A stretch of 64,000 nt of DNA from NCBI RefSeq assembly GCF_016863635.1, contig NZ_BOPG01000044.1, positions 186,001-250,000 of the forward strand, written 5' to 3'. A program made the position numbers and the translations under genes. The notes under the pieces were generated by a model. It did no database searches. It was not told the DNA's origin and was given only the letters and a program-made list of their open reading frames with translations. Shown in pieces: positions 27,087-36,027 of this stretch; the first letter of the stretch is position 1, and each line of letters begins with the position of its first letter. The DNA is from Virgisporangium aurantiacum. GTDB taxonomy: Bacteria > Actinomycetota > Actinomycetes > Mycobacteriales > Micromonosporaceae.

Positions 27087-27878
27087 TCAGGCGATGCCGT
27101 CCAGGGACGACCCGCAGGCGCACGATCGGGTGACCGGGAGCGCGCTCACGGCGTCCAATAGTATTTTTCGCAGTATTTCGGTGTTCTCGCCGAACACGCG
27201 GAACACCTCTTCCTGGGTCACCCCATGATCACCCTCGACCCCGGCATCAAGATCGGTGACGAGCGCGATGGCCGAGTAGCAAAGCGCGAGTTCGCGGGCG
27301 AGTACCGCTTCCGGGTGTCCGGTCATATTGATGACAGTTCCGCCCATGGCCGCGTACGCACGCGACTCGGCCCGGGTCGAGAACCGCGGCCCCTCGACGA
27401 CCACCATCGTCCCGCCGTCGACCGCGTTCTTGCCGTGGCCCGCCCCCGCCGCCAGCAGCGCCGCGCGGCCGGTCGGGCAGTACGGATCGGCGAAGTTCAC
27501 GTGCACCGCGCCGGTGTCGTAAAAAGTCTGAGTACGCCCGCTGGTCCGGTCGACCAGCTGATCCGGGACGACGAACGTGCCCGGCCCCAGGTCGGCGCGC
27601 AGGCCACCCACCGCGCACGGGGCCAGAATCTGCCGGACGCCCAGCTCTTTCAACGCCCAGATGTTGGCCCGGTACGGAATCCGGTGCGGCGGAAACCGGT
27701 GGTCACGGCCGTGCCGAGGCAGGAATGCGACCCGCCGATCCCCGACAGTTGCAACGGTTACCGCGTCGGACGGCGGGCCGTACGGGGTGTCGACCGCATG
27801 CTCCTCAAGCTGCTCCGCCTCGGCCAGGTGGGCGTACAGACCCGAACCGCCGATCACGGCTATCGTTGCGATGTCCAC
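27087..27878 (-). CDS. mtnP: S-methyl-5'-thioadenosine phosphorylase
   Basis: 263 aa, PNP/MTAP class II fold. It has the phosphate-binding start 'AVIGGSGLY', 'PRHGRDHRFPPHRIPYRANIWAL' spread over residues ~50-75, 'VVVEGPRFSTRAESR' and 'INMTGHPEAVLARELALCYS'. It cleaves MTA (or a related nucleoside) to adenine and methylthioribose-1-phosphate in methionine salvage. Annotation as MTIP cannot be fully excluded. Single gene between terminator-like palindromes and the yqgE gene. Confidence 0.88.
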   Translation of the reverse strand: MDIATIAVIGGSGLYAHLAEAEQLEEHAVDTPYGPPSDAVTVATVGDRRVAFLPRHGRDHRFPPHRIPYRANIWALKELGVRQILAPCAVGGLRADLGPGTFVVPDQLVDRTSGRTQTFYDTGAVHVNFADPYCPTGRAALLAAGAGHGKNAVDGGTMVVVEGPRFSTRAESRAYAAMGGTVINMTGHPEAVLARELALCYSAIALVTDLDAGVEGDHGVTQEEVFRVFGENTEILRKILLDAVSALPVTRSCACGSSLDGIA

Positions 27879-27994
27879 CGGCTGAGGCTAACTGTGTGGG
27901 ATCGGCCAGGCTAATGTGCGTGGCATGGTGATGACACCGGTACCGGCTGCGGCTGATCGCCACGGCGACGAGTTCTGCGTGGCAGGCTGAGCAC

Positions 27995-29278
27995 GTGTTC
28001 GAGGGGTCGGGCGGTCCGGGGTCGGGTGATCCTCGGTTCGGTGATCCCCGGTCCGGGTCCGGGGCTGGGGAATCTGAGGCTGACGAGACACGGTCCGGTG
28101 AAACGCGCGCCGACGAGGCCCGGCCGGGCCGCTCCGGCGGACCTGGCGAGGCTCGCCCCGGCAGCCGCGGATCGGGACGCGGGTCCAACACGCCGCGGTT
28201 CGGATCCCGGCCCGTTCCGCCCGGATCGGGGGGATCACGGTCCGGCTCCCCAGCACCCGACTCCCCTGCACCCGGCTCCCCAGCACCGGGTTCCCCGGCG
28301 CCCGACGAGTCCGCTCCCGACGCGTCCAGCCCTGGGCCGTCCAGTCCCGGCGCATCCGGTCCTGGGCCGTCCAGTCCCGGCGCATCTGGTCCTGGTTCGT
28401 CCAGTCCTGGATCTGGGGGTCCTGGATCTCAGGATCCCGAGGCCGAGGGTCCCGGGTCGGGTGGTCCCAGGTTCGACGATCCCTGGTTCGGCGATCCTGA
28501 GCCCGGCGATCCCTGGAACGACGAGCCCTACTCCGGATACGGCGAACCTCGGGTCGGCGAGCCCGACGAGGCGACCGGTCCGTCCTCCGGTTCTCCCGGC
28601 GGTCCCGGCTCCGGGCGTCCCGAATCCGGCAGCTCAGACCGGGCGCGCCCCCGTGGCCTCGGCGCCGGGGCACCCGGTGGCGCCGCGGGGCCCGGTCGGC
28701 CCGGAGCGGCGCGAGGCAGGTCCATGGAGTCGCTGACGGGGCGGCTGCTCGTCGCGACGCCATCGCTCCGCGACCCCAACTTCGAGCGGACGGTGGTACT
28801 GCTCGTCGCCCACGAGGAAGGCGGGGCGCTCGGGGTGGTGCTCAACCGCGCGACCGAGGTTCCGGTATCCGAGGTTCTCGGACCCTGGGGCACGCTCGCC
28901 GAGGAGCCCGCGGTCGTGTTCGAGGGCGGCCCGGTGCAGCCCGAGGCGGCGATCTGCCTGGCCCGGGCCCGCCCCGGCATCGAACAGCTGGCTGGGTTCA
29001 ACCGGGTGGCCGGCGCGGTGGGCACCGTTGACCTGTCCGCCGACCCCGACACGCTGCGCGAGAGCGTCCTCGGTGTACGCGTGTTCGCCGGCTACGCCGG
29101 CTGGTCCCCCGGCCAACTGGAAGGCGAAATCGAAGGCGGTTCCTGGTTCGTCTTCGACGCCCTCCCCGGCGACGCCTTCGCCGGCCGCCCCGACGACCTG
29201 TGGCCCATGGTCCTCCGCCGCCAGGGCGGCCTCCTGGCAGCCGTCGCCCACTATCCCACCGATCCGGCGCTCAACTGA
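27995..29278 (+). CDS. yqgE: YqgE/AlgH family protein with long low-complexity N-terminus
   Basis: The conserved AlgH/DUF179 domain occupies 28724-29278 (ATG 28724; 'LTGRLLVATPSLRDPNFERTVVLL', 'GALGVVLNRAT', 'VFEGGPVQ', 'WSPGQLEGEI'). That is the usual ~185 aa. The frame is open another 243 codons upstream to a GTG at 27995 and encodes Gly/Pro/Ser/Asp repeats with imperfect tandem units such as 'SSPGASGPG'. Either the protein has a disordered extension or translation begins at 28724. Function of the family is unknown. The window's tRNA-Ala follows by 73 nt. Confidence 0.75.
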   Translation: MFEGSGGPGSGDPRFGDPRSGSGAGESEADETRSGETRADEARPGRSGGPGEARPGSRGSGRGSNTPRFGSRPVPPGSGGSRSGSPAPDSPAPGSPAPGSPAPDESAPDASSPGPSSPGASGPGPSSPGASGPGSSSPGSGGPGSQDPEAEGPGSGGPRFDDPWFGDPEPGDPWNDEPYSGYGEPRVGEPDEATGPSSGSPGGPGSGRPESGSSDRARPRGLGAGAPGGAAGPGRPGAARGRSMESLTGRLLVATPSLRDPNFERTVVLLVAHEEGGALGVVLNRATEVPVSEVLGPWGTLAEEPAVVFEGGPVQPEAAICLARARPGIEQLAGFNRVAGAVGTVDLSADPDTLRESVLGVRVFAGYAGWSPGQLEGEIEGGSWFVFDALPGDAFAGRPDDLWPMVLRRQGGLLAAVAHYPTDPALN

Positions 29279-31024
29279 GGTAACCCGGTGGGGCCGGGGG
29301 CGGTGGGGTGTGTAATATTGCGCGGGTGCCGGTGCTGAGCCGGGACATCTGGGGGCCGTGGCGCAGCTGGTAGCGCACCACACTGGCAGTGTGGGGGTCA
29401 GGGGTTCGAGTCCCCTCGGCTCCACCGAAGGTGGACAGGCGCGAACCGCTCTTGAAGGCGCGGTTCGCGTTTCTGTTTGCAGGATCGACGGGGTGTCCTC
29501 GCGGCTCAGGGGGACGCGGATGACCGGGGTGGCGGTCTGGCCGTCGATGCTGAGTTCGGCGAGCAGGAATTCGCACATGGCCTTGCGCTCGGGGGCGGTA
29601 CCGGTCGCGATGATCGCGGTGACTCGATCGCGGATCTCGACGAGGTGGTCGCTTTCCGACTCGTCGGCGGCAGCGTCCAGGAGAAAGGCCAACTCGTCGC
29701 GGCGGTGGCTGAGCTCCCGGATCTGTTCGGAGATTTTCTCGACGCGGCGGGCGACGGTGTCGCGGTCGATCTTGTTGTCCTCGTACTCGACGAGATAGCG
29801 ATCGACGATGGCTTCTTTGACGGTGAGCTGCTCCTCAAGGGTCGCCAGTTCGGCCTCGTAGCCGGCCCGGGCCTGCTGGTGTTGGGCCCGCGTTGCTGCT
29901 ATCGCTTGGCGCGCTTCGTCGAGCCGGTTGGTGAAGAAGTCCTGGACCGCGTAGAGCACTGTGGCGTCGAGCGTGTCGGAGTCGATCCGGGGAGCGGCGC
30001 AGTGATCGACGCCGTATCGGCTGCGGGTCCAGCAGGTGTAATAGCGGTAGGTGCGGCTGCGGCCGTATGCGTTGGTGCCGACGTACCGCCGAGCGCACGC
30101 CGGACACTTGATCTTGCCGGTGAGGTGGTAGTCGGACGGGCTTCCGGCCTTCGTGGGGGCTTCGCCACGCTGCGTGAGGATTTCATGGGCCAGGCCGAAC
30201 GTTGCGAGGTCGATCACCGATCGGTGGGCTTCGGTAGCGATGACGTCGCGGAAGCGGACCTCGCCGAGGTAGACGCGGTTGGTGAGCACGTCTGCGACGG
30301 TCTTGTGGCTCCACGGCCGTAAACGGGACTCCGCAGTGGCCTTACCGGGGGCGGCGCGGCGCAGCAGGCCACGTTCGTTGAGATGCGTGGCCACGGCACG
30401 GCAGCCGAGACGCCTGCGGGTATACAGGTGGAAGATCTGCTTCACGACAGCGATCTCGTCCTCAACTGGGATCAATGAGTCATCGGCCGTCCGATCGAAG
30501 CCGTAGGGCACCCGACTGAGGGTCCACTTACCCTTGGACGCCTTGCGTTCCATGCCGTTGATGACCCGGTCGATGATCATCTCGCGCTCGAACTCGGCGA
30601 ACACGCCGAGCATCTGGACCAGCATCCGTCCCGCAGGAGTGGACGTGTCGAACGGCTCGGTCGCAGACCGGAAAACCACGCCCGCCCGGTCGAGTTCATC
30701 CAGCAGCGTGACGAGGTCGCGGATGCGGCGAGTGAACCGATCGACCCGGTAGACCAGCAGGACATCGAAGCGGCCGCCGTGGGCGGCGGCGAGCGCCTGC
30801 TCCAGGCCGGTCCGGTCGAGTTTCGCACCGGACGCGTCGTCCTCGAACCTGGCGACCAGGCTCCAGCCCGGCTGCGACTTCACATACGAGCGGAGTCGGG
30901 CATGCTGTGCCTCGATGGAGAACGGCTGGTGCTCCTCGTCGGTGGAGCGGCGTAGGTAGATGGCAACGCGAACGCCGTGTTCGGCGAGGGTCGCCACAGT
31001 GCGGGTGCGGACTTGGCGTCCCAC
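28634..31024 (-). CDS. Large serine recombinase (element integrase), frame runs through tRNA
   Basis: The recombinase-like part is 29440-31024 (~528 aa). It has a resolvase catalytic domain with the Ser in 'YLRRSTDEEH' and 'VYRVDRFTRRIRDL', a Recombinase domain ('WTLSRVPYGFD', 'PWSHKTVADVLTNRVYLGEV'), a zinc ribbon ('IKCPACARRY...HCAAPRID') and a coiled coil. There is no stop codon at the expected end: the frame continues antisense across the tRNA-Ala and into yqgE until 28634. GTG 31024 has AGGAGG at good spacing. Its ~60% look-alike at 60266-61810 ends normally. It probably catalysed insertion of the island at the tRNA. Confidence 0.85.
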   Translation of the reverse strand: MGRQVRTRTVATLAEHGVRVAIYLRRSTDEEHQPFSIEAQHARLRSYVKSQPGWSLVARFEDDASGAKLDRTGLEQALAAAHGGRFDVLLVYRVDRFTRRIRDLVTLLDELDRAGVVFRSATEPFDTSTPAGRMLVQMLGVFAEFEREMIIDRVINGMERKASKGKWTLSRVPYGFDRTADDSLIPVEDEIAVVKQIFHLYTRRRLGCRAVATHLNERGLLRRAAPGKATAESRLRPWSHKTVADVLTNRVYLGEVRFRDVIATEAHRSVIDLATFGLAHEILTQRGEAPTKAGSPSDYHLTGKIKCPACARRYVGTNAYGRSRTYRYYTCWTRSRYGVDHCAAPRIDSDTLDATVLYAVQDFFTNRLDEARQAIAATRAQHQQARAGYEAELATLEEQLTVKEAIVDRYLVEYEDNKIDRDTVARRVEKISEQIRELSHRRDELAFLLDAAADESESDHLVEIRDRVTAIIATGTAPERKAMCEFLLAELSIDGQTATPVIRVPLSREDTPSILQTETRTAPSRAVRACPPSVEPRGLEPLTPTLPVWCATSCATAPRCPGSAPAPAQYYTPHRPRPHRVTSVERRIGGIVGDGCQEAALAAEDHGPQVVGAAGEGVAGEGVEDEPGTAFDFAFQLAGGPAGVAGEHAYTEDALAQRVGVGGQVNGAHRAGHPVEPSQLFDAGAGPGQADRRLGLHRAALEHDRGLLGERAPGSENLGYRNLGRAVEHHPERPAFLVGDEQYHRPLEVGVAERWRRDEQPPRQRLHGPASRRSGPTGPRGATGCPGAEATGARPV
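29352..29424 (+). tRNA. tRNA-Ala (anticodon GGC)
   Basis: 73 nt forming a full cloverleaf. Acceptor stem ggggccg/cggctcc, D arm gcgc...gcgc, anticodon stem ccaca/tgtgg with loop ctggcag (GGC, reading GCC Ala), T arm with gttcgag, discriminator A. CCA is not encoded. It is the probable integration site of the adjacent serine-recombinase element: the recombinase frame runs through it antisense. Confidence 0.93.
29401..29424. other. Putative attL: 3' end of tRNA-Ala
   Basis: The recombinase gene abuts and reads through the tRNA 3' half (T arm and acceptor), the usual position for an integration core. I saw no second copy of this segment in the window, so the core is inferred only from gene position and the missing integrase stop. 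Confidence 0.35.
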
Positions 31025-31200
31025 GGCTCCTCCTGAGGGCCTTGCGGTCGGTGATCCAGGCATGAGGGCGGGCATGATAGCGCGACTCGCGTTCTGGCCG
31101 CGGCGGGAGCTGCTACCGGCTGGTGAGGTCGGTGATGCGGCGCCGACTCGGATGTGTACCCGGAGGACGGGCGCGGGCCGTGAACCAGGAGAATGGGGCC

Positions 31201-33975
31201 GTGACCAAGGGTTCCGCCGGATCGGACAAGCCGATCGAGCATCGGGTGCCCACGCCTGGCACCGTGCGGCAGCTCTATGGCACTGCGTTCGCATGTGCGA
31301 AGCCTGGGTGCCGTGCCGATCTGTACACCGTGAACACGGACACCGGTCAGCACGTTCTCAACAGCCACGTTGCCCACATTCATGCGCGCAGCGAAGGCGG
31401 CCCTCGCTGGAACCCGGCCATGAGCGAAGCGGACAACCGCGACGTCGGCAACCTCCTCCTGCTGTGCTTTCCCCATGCGTGGGAGATCGATCAGGTCCCG
31501 GACGAGTACCCGGCCGAGATGCTGCGGGCCTGGAAGCGGGATCAGCTGGCCGACTTCGAACGCGCGCAACGTAACTGGCAGATCAGCGACGAAGAGGCCC
31601 GTGAGGCGGTCGCACCGTTCGATCTCGGCGCTGTCGTCGAGAGGATCAGCGCGGTTGTGCCGTTCAACCCGCGGATGCGCAGCCGGATCGAGACGTGGCA
31701 ACTGGCCATTCGGCGAGGCCACGCCATGCGGGTCTCCCGGTTGACACCGCTAGTGCCGGCGGAGCGTCGCCCGGCGGTCCTCGCGTGGATGGCGGCGCGC
31801 GAGGACCCGCTGGTTGAAGTGCCAGCGGGGCAGGTCCGCGTTCTGGTAGGCCGGCTTGGGGCCGGCAAGTCGGAACAAGCTCTTCGCTGGTGGGGGCAGG
31901 CTGTCCAGGTGGCGGCCAACAGTCCGGACACCGAGATTCCGCTGTTACTTCCCGCTCGGCACATCACCGCCGGCTTGGAATCGGCGATCGCTAGCGAGCT
32001 TGGCGGCGACCCCTCCGGCCGATGCCAGGTGGTCATCGATGACCTGGACAGTGTCCCGTTGCGGGACGCTGCCCGTCTCCTTGCCGAAGCCCGCCAACTC
32101 GTCCACACGTGGCCGGCGGTCAGCGTGTTGGCGACCGCGCGGCCAGGGATTCTTGTGCCTGAAGAGGAGAAGATCCTGGTCGAGCCGTGGCCGGCCCAGC
32201 GGGGCGCTGAGCTGGCGAAGCTGGCACTCGGTGACGACATCCCCTGGCAACTGTGGAACACCGAAATAGCCGGCCTGCTCACCAGTCCGCTGACCGCTCT
32301 CGGCCTGGCGATGCGTGTACACGCTGGCCGCGACCTCAAAGTATCCCGCGCACAACTCCTAGCCGATCTAGCGACCATGGTCATCGACTCGCAGAGCCAC
32401 GAGGTCGCTGATGGCACGTGGCAGGACCTGGCCCGGTTGGCCGTTCGGATCCTCGGACAGTCGCAGCCGGTCACCGCGACCTCGTTCGGGCCGTTGCCGC
32501 TCGTCCGTCGCCTCACCACAACCGGCCTGGTCGTCGGCGACGGCACGGAGCTGACGTTCGCGTTGCCCGTATTCGAGCAGTACTTCGGGTCCGAAGCGCT
32601 CCGGATGGGCCTGGCAGACGTGGAGACGATCGCGGCGGCCAGTTCGTTCCCGCGGTGGCGGTACGCGCTCGCGTTCGCCGTGTCCACTGCCATCGACCAG
32701 GATCAAGAACGCCTCGTCGGCGGTCTCGCGAGGGTCAATCCGGCGGCAGCGTTCTGGGTCCTCGATGAGATCGCCGACGGCAGTGCGGACCGCACCCACG
32801 ACGGTCCCTCCGATGAGGCCATCGCGGCGCTCATCGGCAGCCGCGACCCCACCGGCGAACTCACCGACGAGCCCGACCTTGCCATCCGCGCAGGGCAGTG
32901 GCTACGGGGCGCCGAACAAGCCCTGCTGACAGGACTCGGACCACTGGCCGAGTCACTGGCCCGACACCGCGACGGTCGCCTCGTCCAATGGGGCACCTGG
33001 TTGCAGAACGGCCATATGACGCTCGCCCGCTCACGCGACCAGTTGCCGCCGCCTGACGTCATCAAACTTTCCAAAATATGGCCAAGCCTCGGCCGATGGC
33101 ACCGCATCGAGGGGATTCGCTTTCCGACCTCTGACTTTGGTCGCTGGCTGCGCGCCCAGAAGGCGCTGCAAGAACAGCTCCAGACCGTGATCAGAAGACG
33201 CACGCTGCCCGTTCCCCGCACGTCAAGGCTGGCGCGCGAACGGCTGTACCTGCTCGCCGAGTTCGTCTACAACTCCGGTGCCGCCCGCCGGCGCCGCACC
33301 ATCGACCTCGCCGAACTGCGCGACACCGTCGCCGCGTGGATGGACCGGGTGAACCGGTCGGTGCGGTCGACGTGGCAAGGCACAGGCCGCTCCGTCGACT
33401 CCGACGACATCCGGTGGCTCGCCGCCCAATTGGCCATGGAGGACGGCGATACGCTCCTGCCGATCTGGCCGGAAGGCGATCAACCAGAGACAGGCAGGTG
33501 GATCTGGCAGACGTACTCGCGGGAGCTGACCTTGACCCAAGCGACGGACATTGTGCGAGAAGCCCTGATCGGCTACCGGCAGCTCGCCGAGACCTCGTTC
33601 CCCGCCTTCGGTGACGCCTTGGGGCTCTACAGCATGCTGCCCGTCCGCGTCGAGGGACTCGTCCGGCGACCCGTCAACGACGAGAACGCCTCCATGATCG
33701 AGATGATCGTCAGCCTGAATCCCGACCGCGATGCGCAACGATCGGACGTGCCGTCAGTCGACCTGCGACTCGTACCCGACGACGGTGACGCGTTCTGGAC
33801 CTTCAGCCAGCAGCGGCGCACTGCCGCTCGGACGACGTTCGGCCAGAGCCCGCTCCAGAACCTAGACCTGCCACTCGGCCACACCTGCCCGGCGACCAGT
33901 CTGGCGTACCGGTGGCTGGTCCAGGATCTTGCTGGAGTCGGCTGGATCAAGGACCACCATGGTCTTCTCGACTAG
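31201..33975 (+). CDS. HNH nuclease-STAND NTPase fusion, candidate defence protein
   Basis: 924 aa. Residues ~25-100 look like an HNH nuclease: 'CAKPGC' zinc Cys pair, 'SHVAHIHARSEGGPRWNP', 'NRDVGNLLLLCFPHAWEID'. A P-loop NTPase follows with Walker A 'GRLGAGKS' (~217) and Walker B 'VVIDDLDS', then a long helical C-terminal sensor-like region without obvious repeats. The domain order effector-STAND NTPase-sensor is that of Avs/bNACHT-type anti-phage proteins. GTG 31201 preceded by AGGAG; the frame is open to 31123. Divergent from the integrase. No partner gene is obvious. Confidence 0.78.
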   Translation: MTKGSAGSDKPIEHRVPTPGTVRQLYGTAFACAKPGCRADLYTVNTDTGQHVLNSHVAHIHARSEGGPRWNPAMSEADNRDVGNLLLLCFPHAWEIDQVPDEYPAEMLRAWKRDQLADFERAQRNWQISDEEAREAVAPFDLGAVVERISAVVPFNPRMRSRIETWQLAIRRGHAMRVSRLTPLVPAERRPAVLAWMAAREDPLVEVPAGQVRVLVGRLGAGKSEQALRWWGQAVQVAANSPDTEIPLLLPARHITAGLESAIASELGGDPSGRCQVVIDDLDSVPLRDAARLLAEARQLVHTWPAVSVLATARPGILVPEEEKILVEPWPAQRGAELAKLALGDDIPWQLWNTEIAGLLTSPLTALGLAMRVHAGRDLKVSRAQLLADLATMVIDSQSHEVADGTWQDLARLAVRILGQSQPVTATSFGPLPLVRRLTTTGLVVGDGTELTFALPVFEQYFGSEALRMGLADVETIAAASSFPRWRYALAFAVSTAIDQDQERLVGGLARVNPAAAFWVLDEIADGSADRTHDGPSDEAIAALIGSRDPTGELTDEPDLAIRAGQWLRGAEQALLTGLGPLAESLARHRDGRLVQWGTWLQNGHMTLARSRDQLPPPDVIKLSKIWPSLGRWHRIEGIRFPTSDFGRWLRAQKALQEQLQTVIRRRTLPVPRTSRLARERLYLLAEFVYNSGAARRRRTIDLAELRDTVAAWMDRVNRSVRSTWQGTGRSVDSDDIRWLAAQLAMEDGDTLLPIWPEGDQPETGRWIWQTYSRELTLTQATDIVREALIGYRQLAETSFPAFGDALGLYSMLPVRVEGLVRRPVNDENASMIEMIVSLNPDRDAQRSDVPSVDLRLVPDDGDAFWTFSQQRRTAARTTFGQSPLQNLDLPLGHTCPATSLAYRWLVQDLAGVGWIKDHHGLLD

Positions 33976-34536
33976 AGGCCGATCACCTCGTGCGACGGCT
34001 GTCGTCGCTATATAGGGATCACGGCGTCTCACCAGCCCTCGCCGCGCGACTCCAACCGTGGGAAATAGAAGGTAAACGCGTGCCGCCAGTTGTGCCACCG
34101 CGTGTCGCCGCAGCGCGCGGGGAGGGGGCACAGTCACAGCATGAAGGGTGACGACGACAGCGAAGGGGCGTAGTGAAGCGGTGCGACGAGGTGCTCGGCG
34201 CACCGGGCAGCCGGCAAATCGTTTCGGTCGGTGGGTCAGCGTCCCGTCGAGGATGGCGTATCTGGCGCTCACGCCTATCCACGCCGACCGTTGTGGGGCG
34301 ATCGAGCGTGCCCACGACGGCGCGCTGGCAGCGGCGGCCGAGCAGGCACGTCGCGCGCTTCCCGCGAGTTCACCGTCAAGTGCCGCGAATCGATACCGGG
34401 CGGCTCGTTGGCGCCTAACAGACTACGCCGGGCGGTGGACCGGACGGGTTGCAGATGCTCTCTCGGCTACCCCGGTGAGTATCTCGATCTGCAATGCCGC
34501 TCCCATGAGTGGTTCCTTTTCGCCACGACGCGATTA
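33976..34536. other. Intergenic region, no gene seen
   Basis: Several overlapping open frames exist on both strands but none shows a recognisable domain, a good ribosome site or consistent codon use. Base composition is lower in GC than the flanking core genome. Confidence 0.4.
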
Positions 34537-34773
34537 TCAGGGAGTCTCTTTGCAGGCGACCTCGTTGTTGGCGCCCTGCGCATTGCAGTTGCCGTTGATC
34601 ACATTACCCGGTTGTGGGTCGGCGCCGGGGGCATCGTAGTAAGTCACCAAGGCGATCACGATGGCAACGCCGCCGAAAATTGCAGCAATCCCCGCCCACC
34701 ATCCGCTCGCCAACCACGTTACGAACCGCTTCCAGCGGCCTGGGACTGGAACTCCACCTCCAGACGATGCCAC
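34537..34773 (-). CDS. 78-aa membrane protein with 'GNCNAQG..N.V.C' tail
   Basis: A short basic N-terminus, one TM helix ('WWAGIAAIFGGVAIVIALV') and then 'INGNCNAQGANNEVAC', ending 6 residues later. This tail matches the segment just after the membrane anchor in the three larger proteins encoded at 35023, 36028 and 37518 (e.g. 'IDGNCNAQGAKNTVTC'). It is therefore either a minimal member of that family or a module shared with it. It is transcribed away from them. Confidence 0.6.
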   Translation of the reverse strand: MASSGGGVPVPGRWKRFVTWLASGWWAGIAAIFGGVAIVIALVTYYDAPGADPQPGNVINGNCNAQGANNEVACKETP

Positions 34774-35022
34774 GGCTGTCTCCGATCAGCGCTCTGCGGA
34801 TGTATCAAATCATGGCTACACAGGTCGACCAAGGGACACAAGGTGGATGTCCCTCTATGGCGTTCGGCTGTCCCGTCATACACTACTGGATGATCGTCGT
34901 CTCGATGTCGCTCGATTGGTTGCGCTGTCAGCCTCTGAGTGATTCATCCAGCGCTATTTGGGTGGATAGATCTGTCGGGCCGACGATGGGTGCAGATCTT
35001 CTGCCAGCGAATAATCAGCCCC

Positions 35023-35931
35023 GTGAGAATGGGACGAACGGGCGCTCAAGCTGTCTGCATGTCGATGCTAACGCTCGCTCTTTTCGCGTGCGGGTCGCGC
35101 GAGCCGCACGCATCGGGGTCGACGCCTGGTCCTGCCTCGTCCACCATCTCGGCCGAGCCACGAACCACAAATGATGGCAAGGCCAGCGCTTCACCGTCCC
35201 CGTCGGCTTTGGTCAATGGCGACTGCAATGTCATCGGCGACAACAACCGGCTGGTGTGCATGACGCCACTTCCCCAGTCTCGCGGGAGGGTATCGCTTGC
35301 CATCCACAACGTCGTAACCGCGTTCTTCTCCGGAACACCCGATCAGCTTCCGACGCCGCCCAACTATCCGTTGGATGCGGCCCAAGGGCATTGTGACGAC
35401 TGGAGCGAGTGGCTCACCGGAACAGATGGGATCTATCTCTTCGATCCCTCGGTAGGGCTGACCTTGGAAGCGGGCTCGGATGATCTCGTGGTCATCAAGA
35501 GAGTCGACGTCGAGGTCTTCCGCCGAGTCTCCGCTGGATCCGGGACCATCATCAAGTGCTTGTATGGAGGTGGGTCGAACCTGGGCTACAGCATCACGGT
35601 CGACACTCTGAAGACCGAAACGCGATTCGAGGCGTTCGACAGCGATGAGACGGGTCGGATGCCTCCGGCCTCTATCAGCCTTGGCAATGCCGGTTCGGAG
35701 AGTGCGGACATCGGCATCAGCTCACCCCCGGGAAACCTGTATGAAGGCTCGATCAAGGTCTCGGTCATCATCAACAACAAGCCCGATGTGATCACCATCG
35801 GCACTGCACAGCGTCCTTTCCGCTGGCACTCTGGCCTCGTGTCCGGAGCTGACCCAGACGGCCCCAAGTACGATTGGCATCCGCTGCAGGAACGATGGGT
35901 GAGGGACTTCGATCCTTTCTCCGTCCGTTAG
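35023..35931 (+). CDS. Exported lipoprotein, GNCN-family paralogue 1
   Basis: 302 aa. Lipoprotein signal with 'LALFAC' lipobox; Ser/Pro linker; 'NGDCNVIGDNNRLVC'; then a ~220-residue C-terminal domain with landmarks shared by its two downstream paralogues: 'LPTPPNYP', 'CDDWSEWLTG', 'VFRR', 'CLYGGG', 'MPPASISL', 'LYEG' and 'FRW'. No known family or function. Start chosen at GTG 35023 (ATG 35029 equally possible) to give an N-terminal signal. GC lower than core genes. Confidence 0.68.
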   Translation: MRMGRTGAQAVCMSMLTLALFACGSREPHASGSTPGPASSTISAEPRTTNDGKASASPSPSALVNGDCNVIGDNNRLVCMTPLPQSRGRVSLAIHNVVTAFFSGTPDQLPTPPNYPLDAAQGHCDDWSEWLTGTDGIYLFDPSVGLTLEAGSDDLVVIKRVDVEVFRRVSAGSGTIIKCLYGGGSNLGYSITVDTLKTETRFEAFDSDETGRMPPASISLGNAGSESADIGISSPPGNLYEGSIKVSVIINNKPDVITIGTAQRPFRWHSGLVSGADPDGPKYDWHPLQERWVRDFDPFSVR

Positions 35932-36027
35932 CGGCACGCGGATTCCTGTAGGAGCGTGCCGCAATGTCTCCTCGGATATGTTCGCCCCGCGCTGACGCGG
36001 GCCCAGTTCTTTGATCGGACGAGATTT

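Noticed and set aside
27888..28763. Open frame antisense to the yqgE extension
   Set aside because: Arg/Asp repeats mirror the tandem repeats on the plus strand; no domain.
33976..34536. Possible additional gene between the STAND gene and the 78-aa gene
   Set aside because: Competing frames on both strands, none with domain, ribosome site or codon support.
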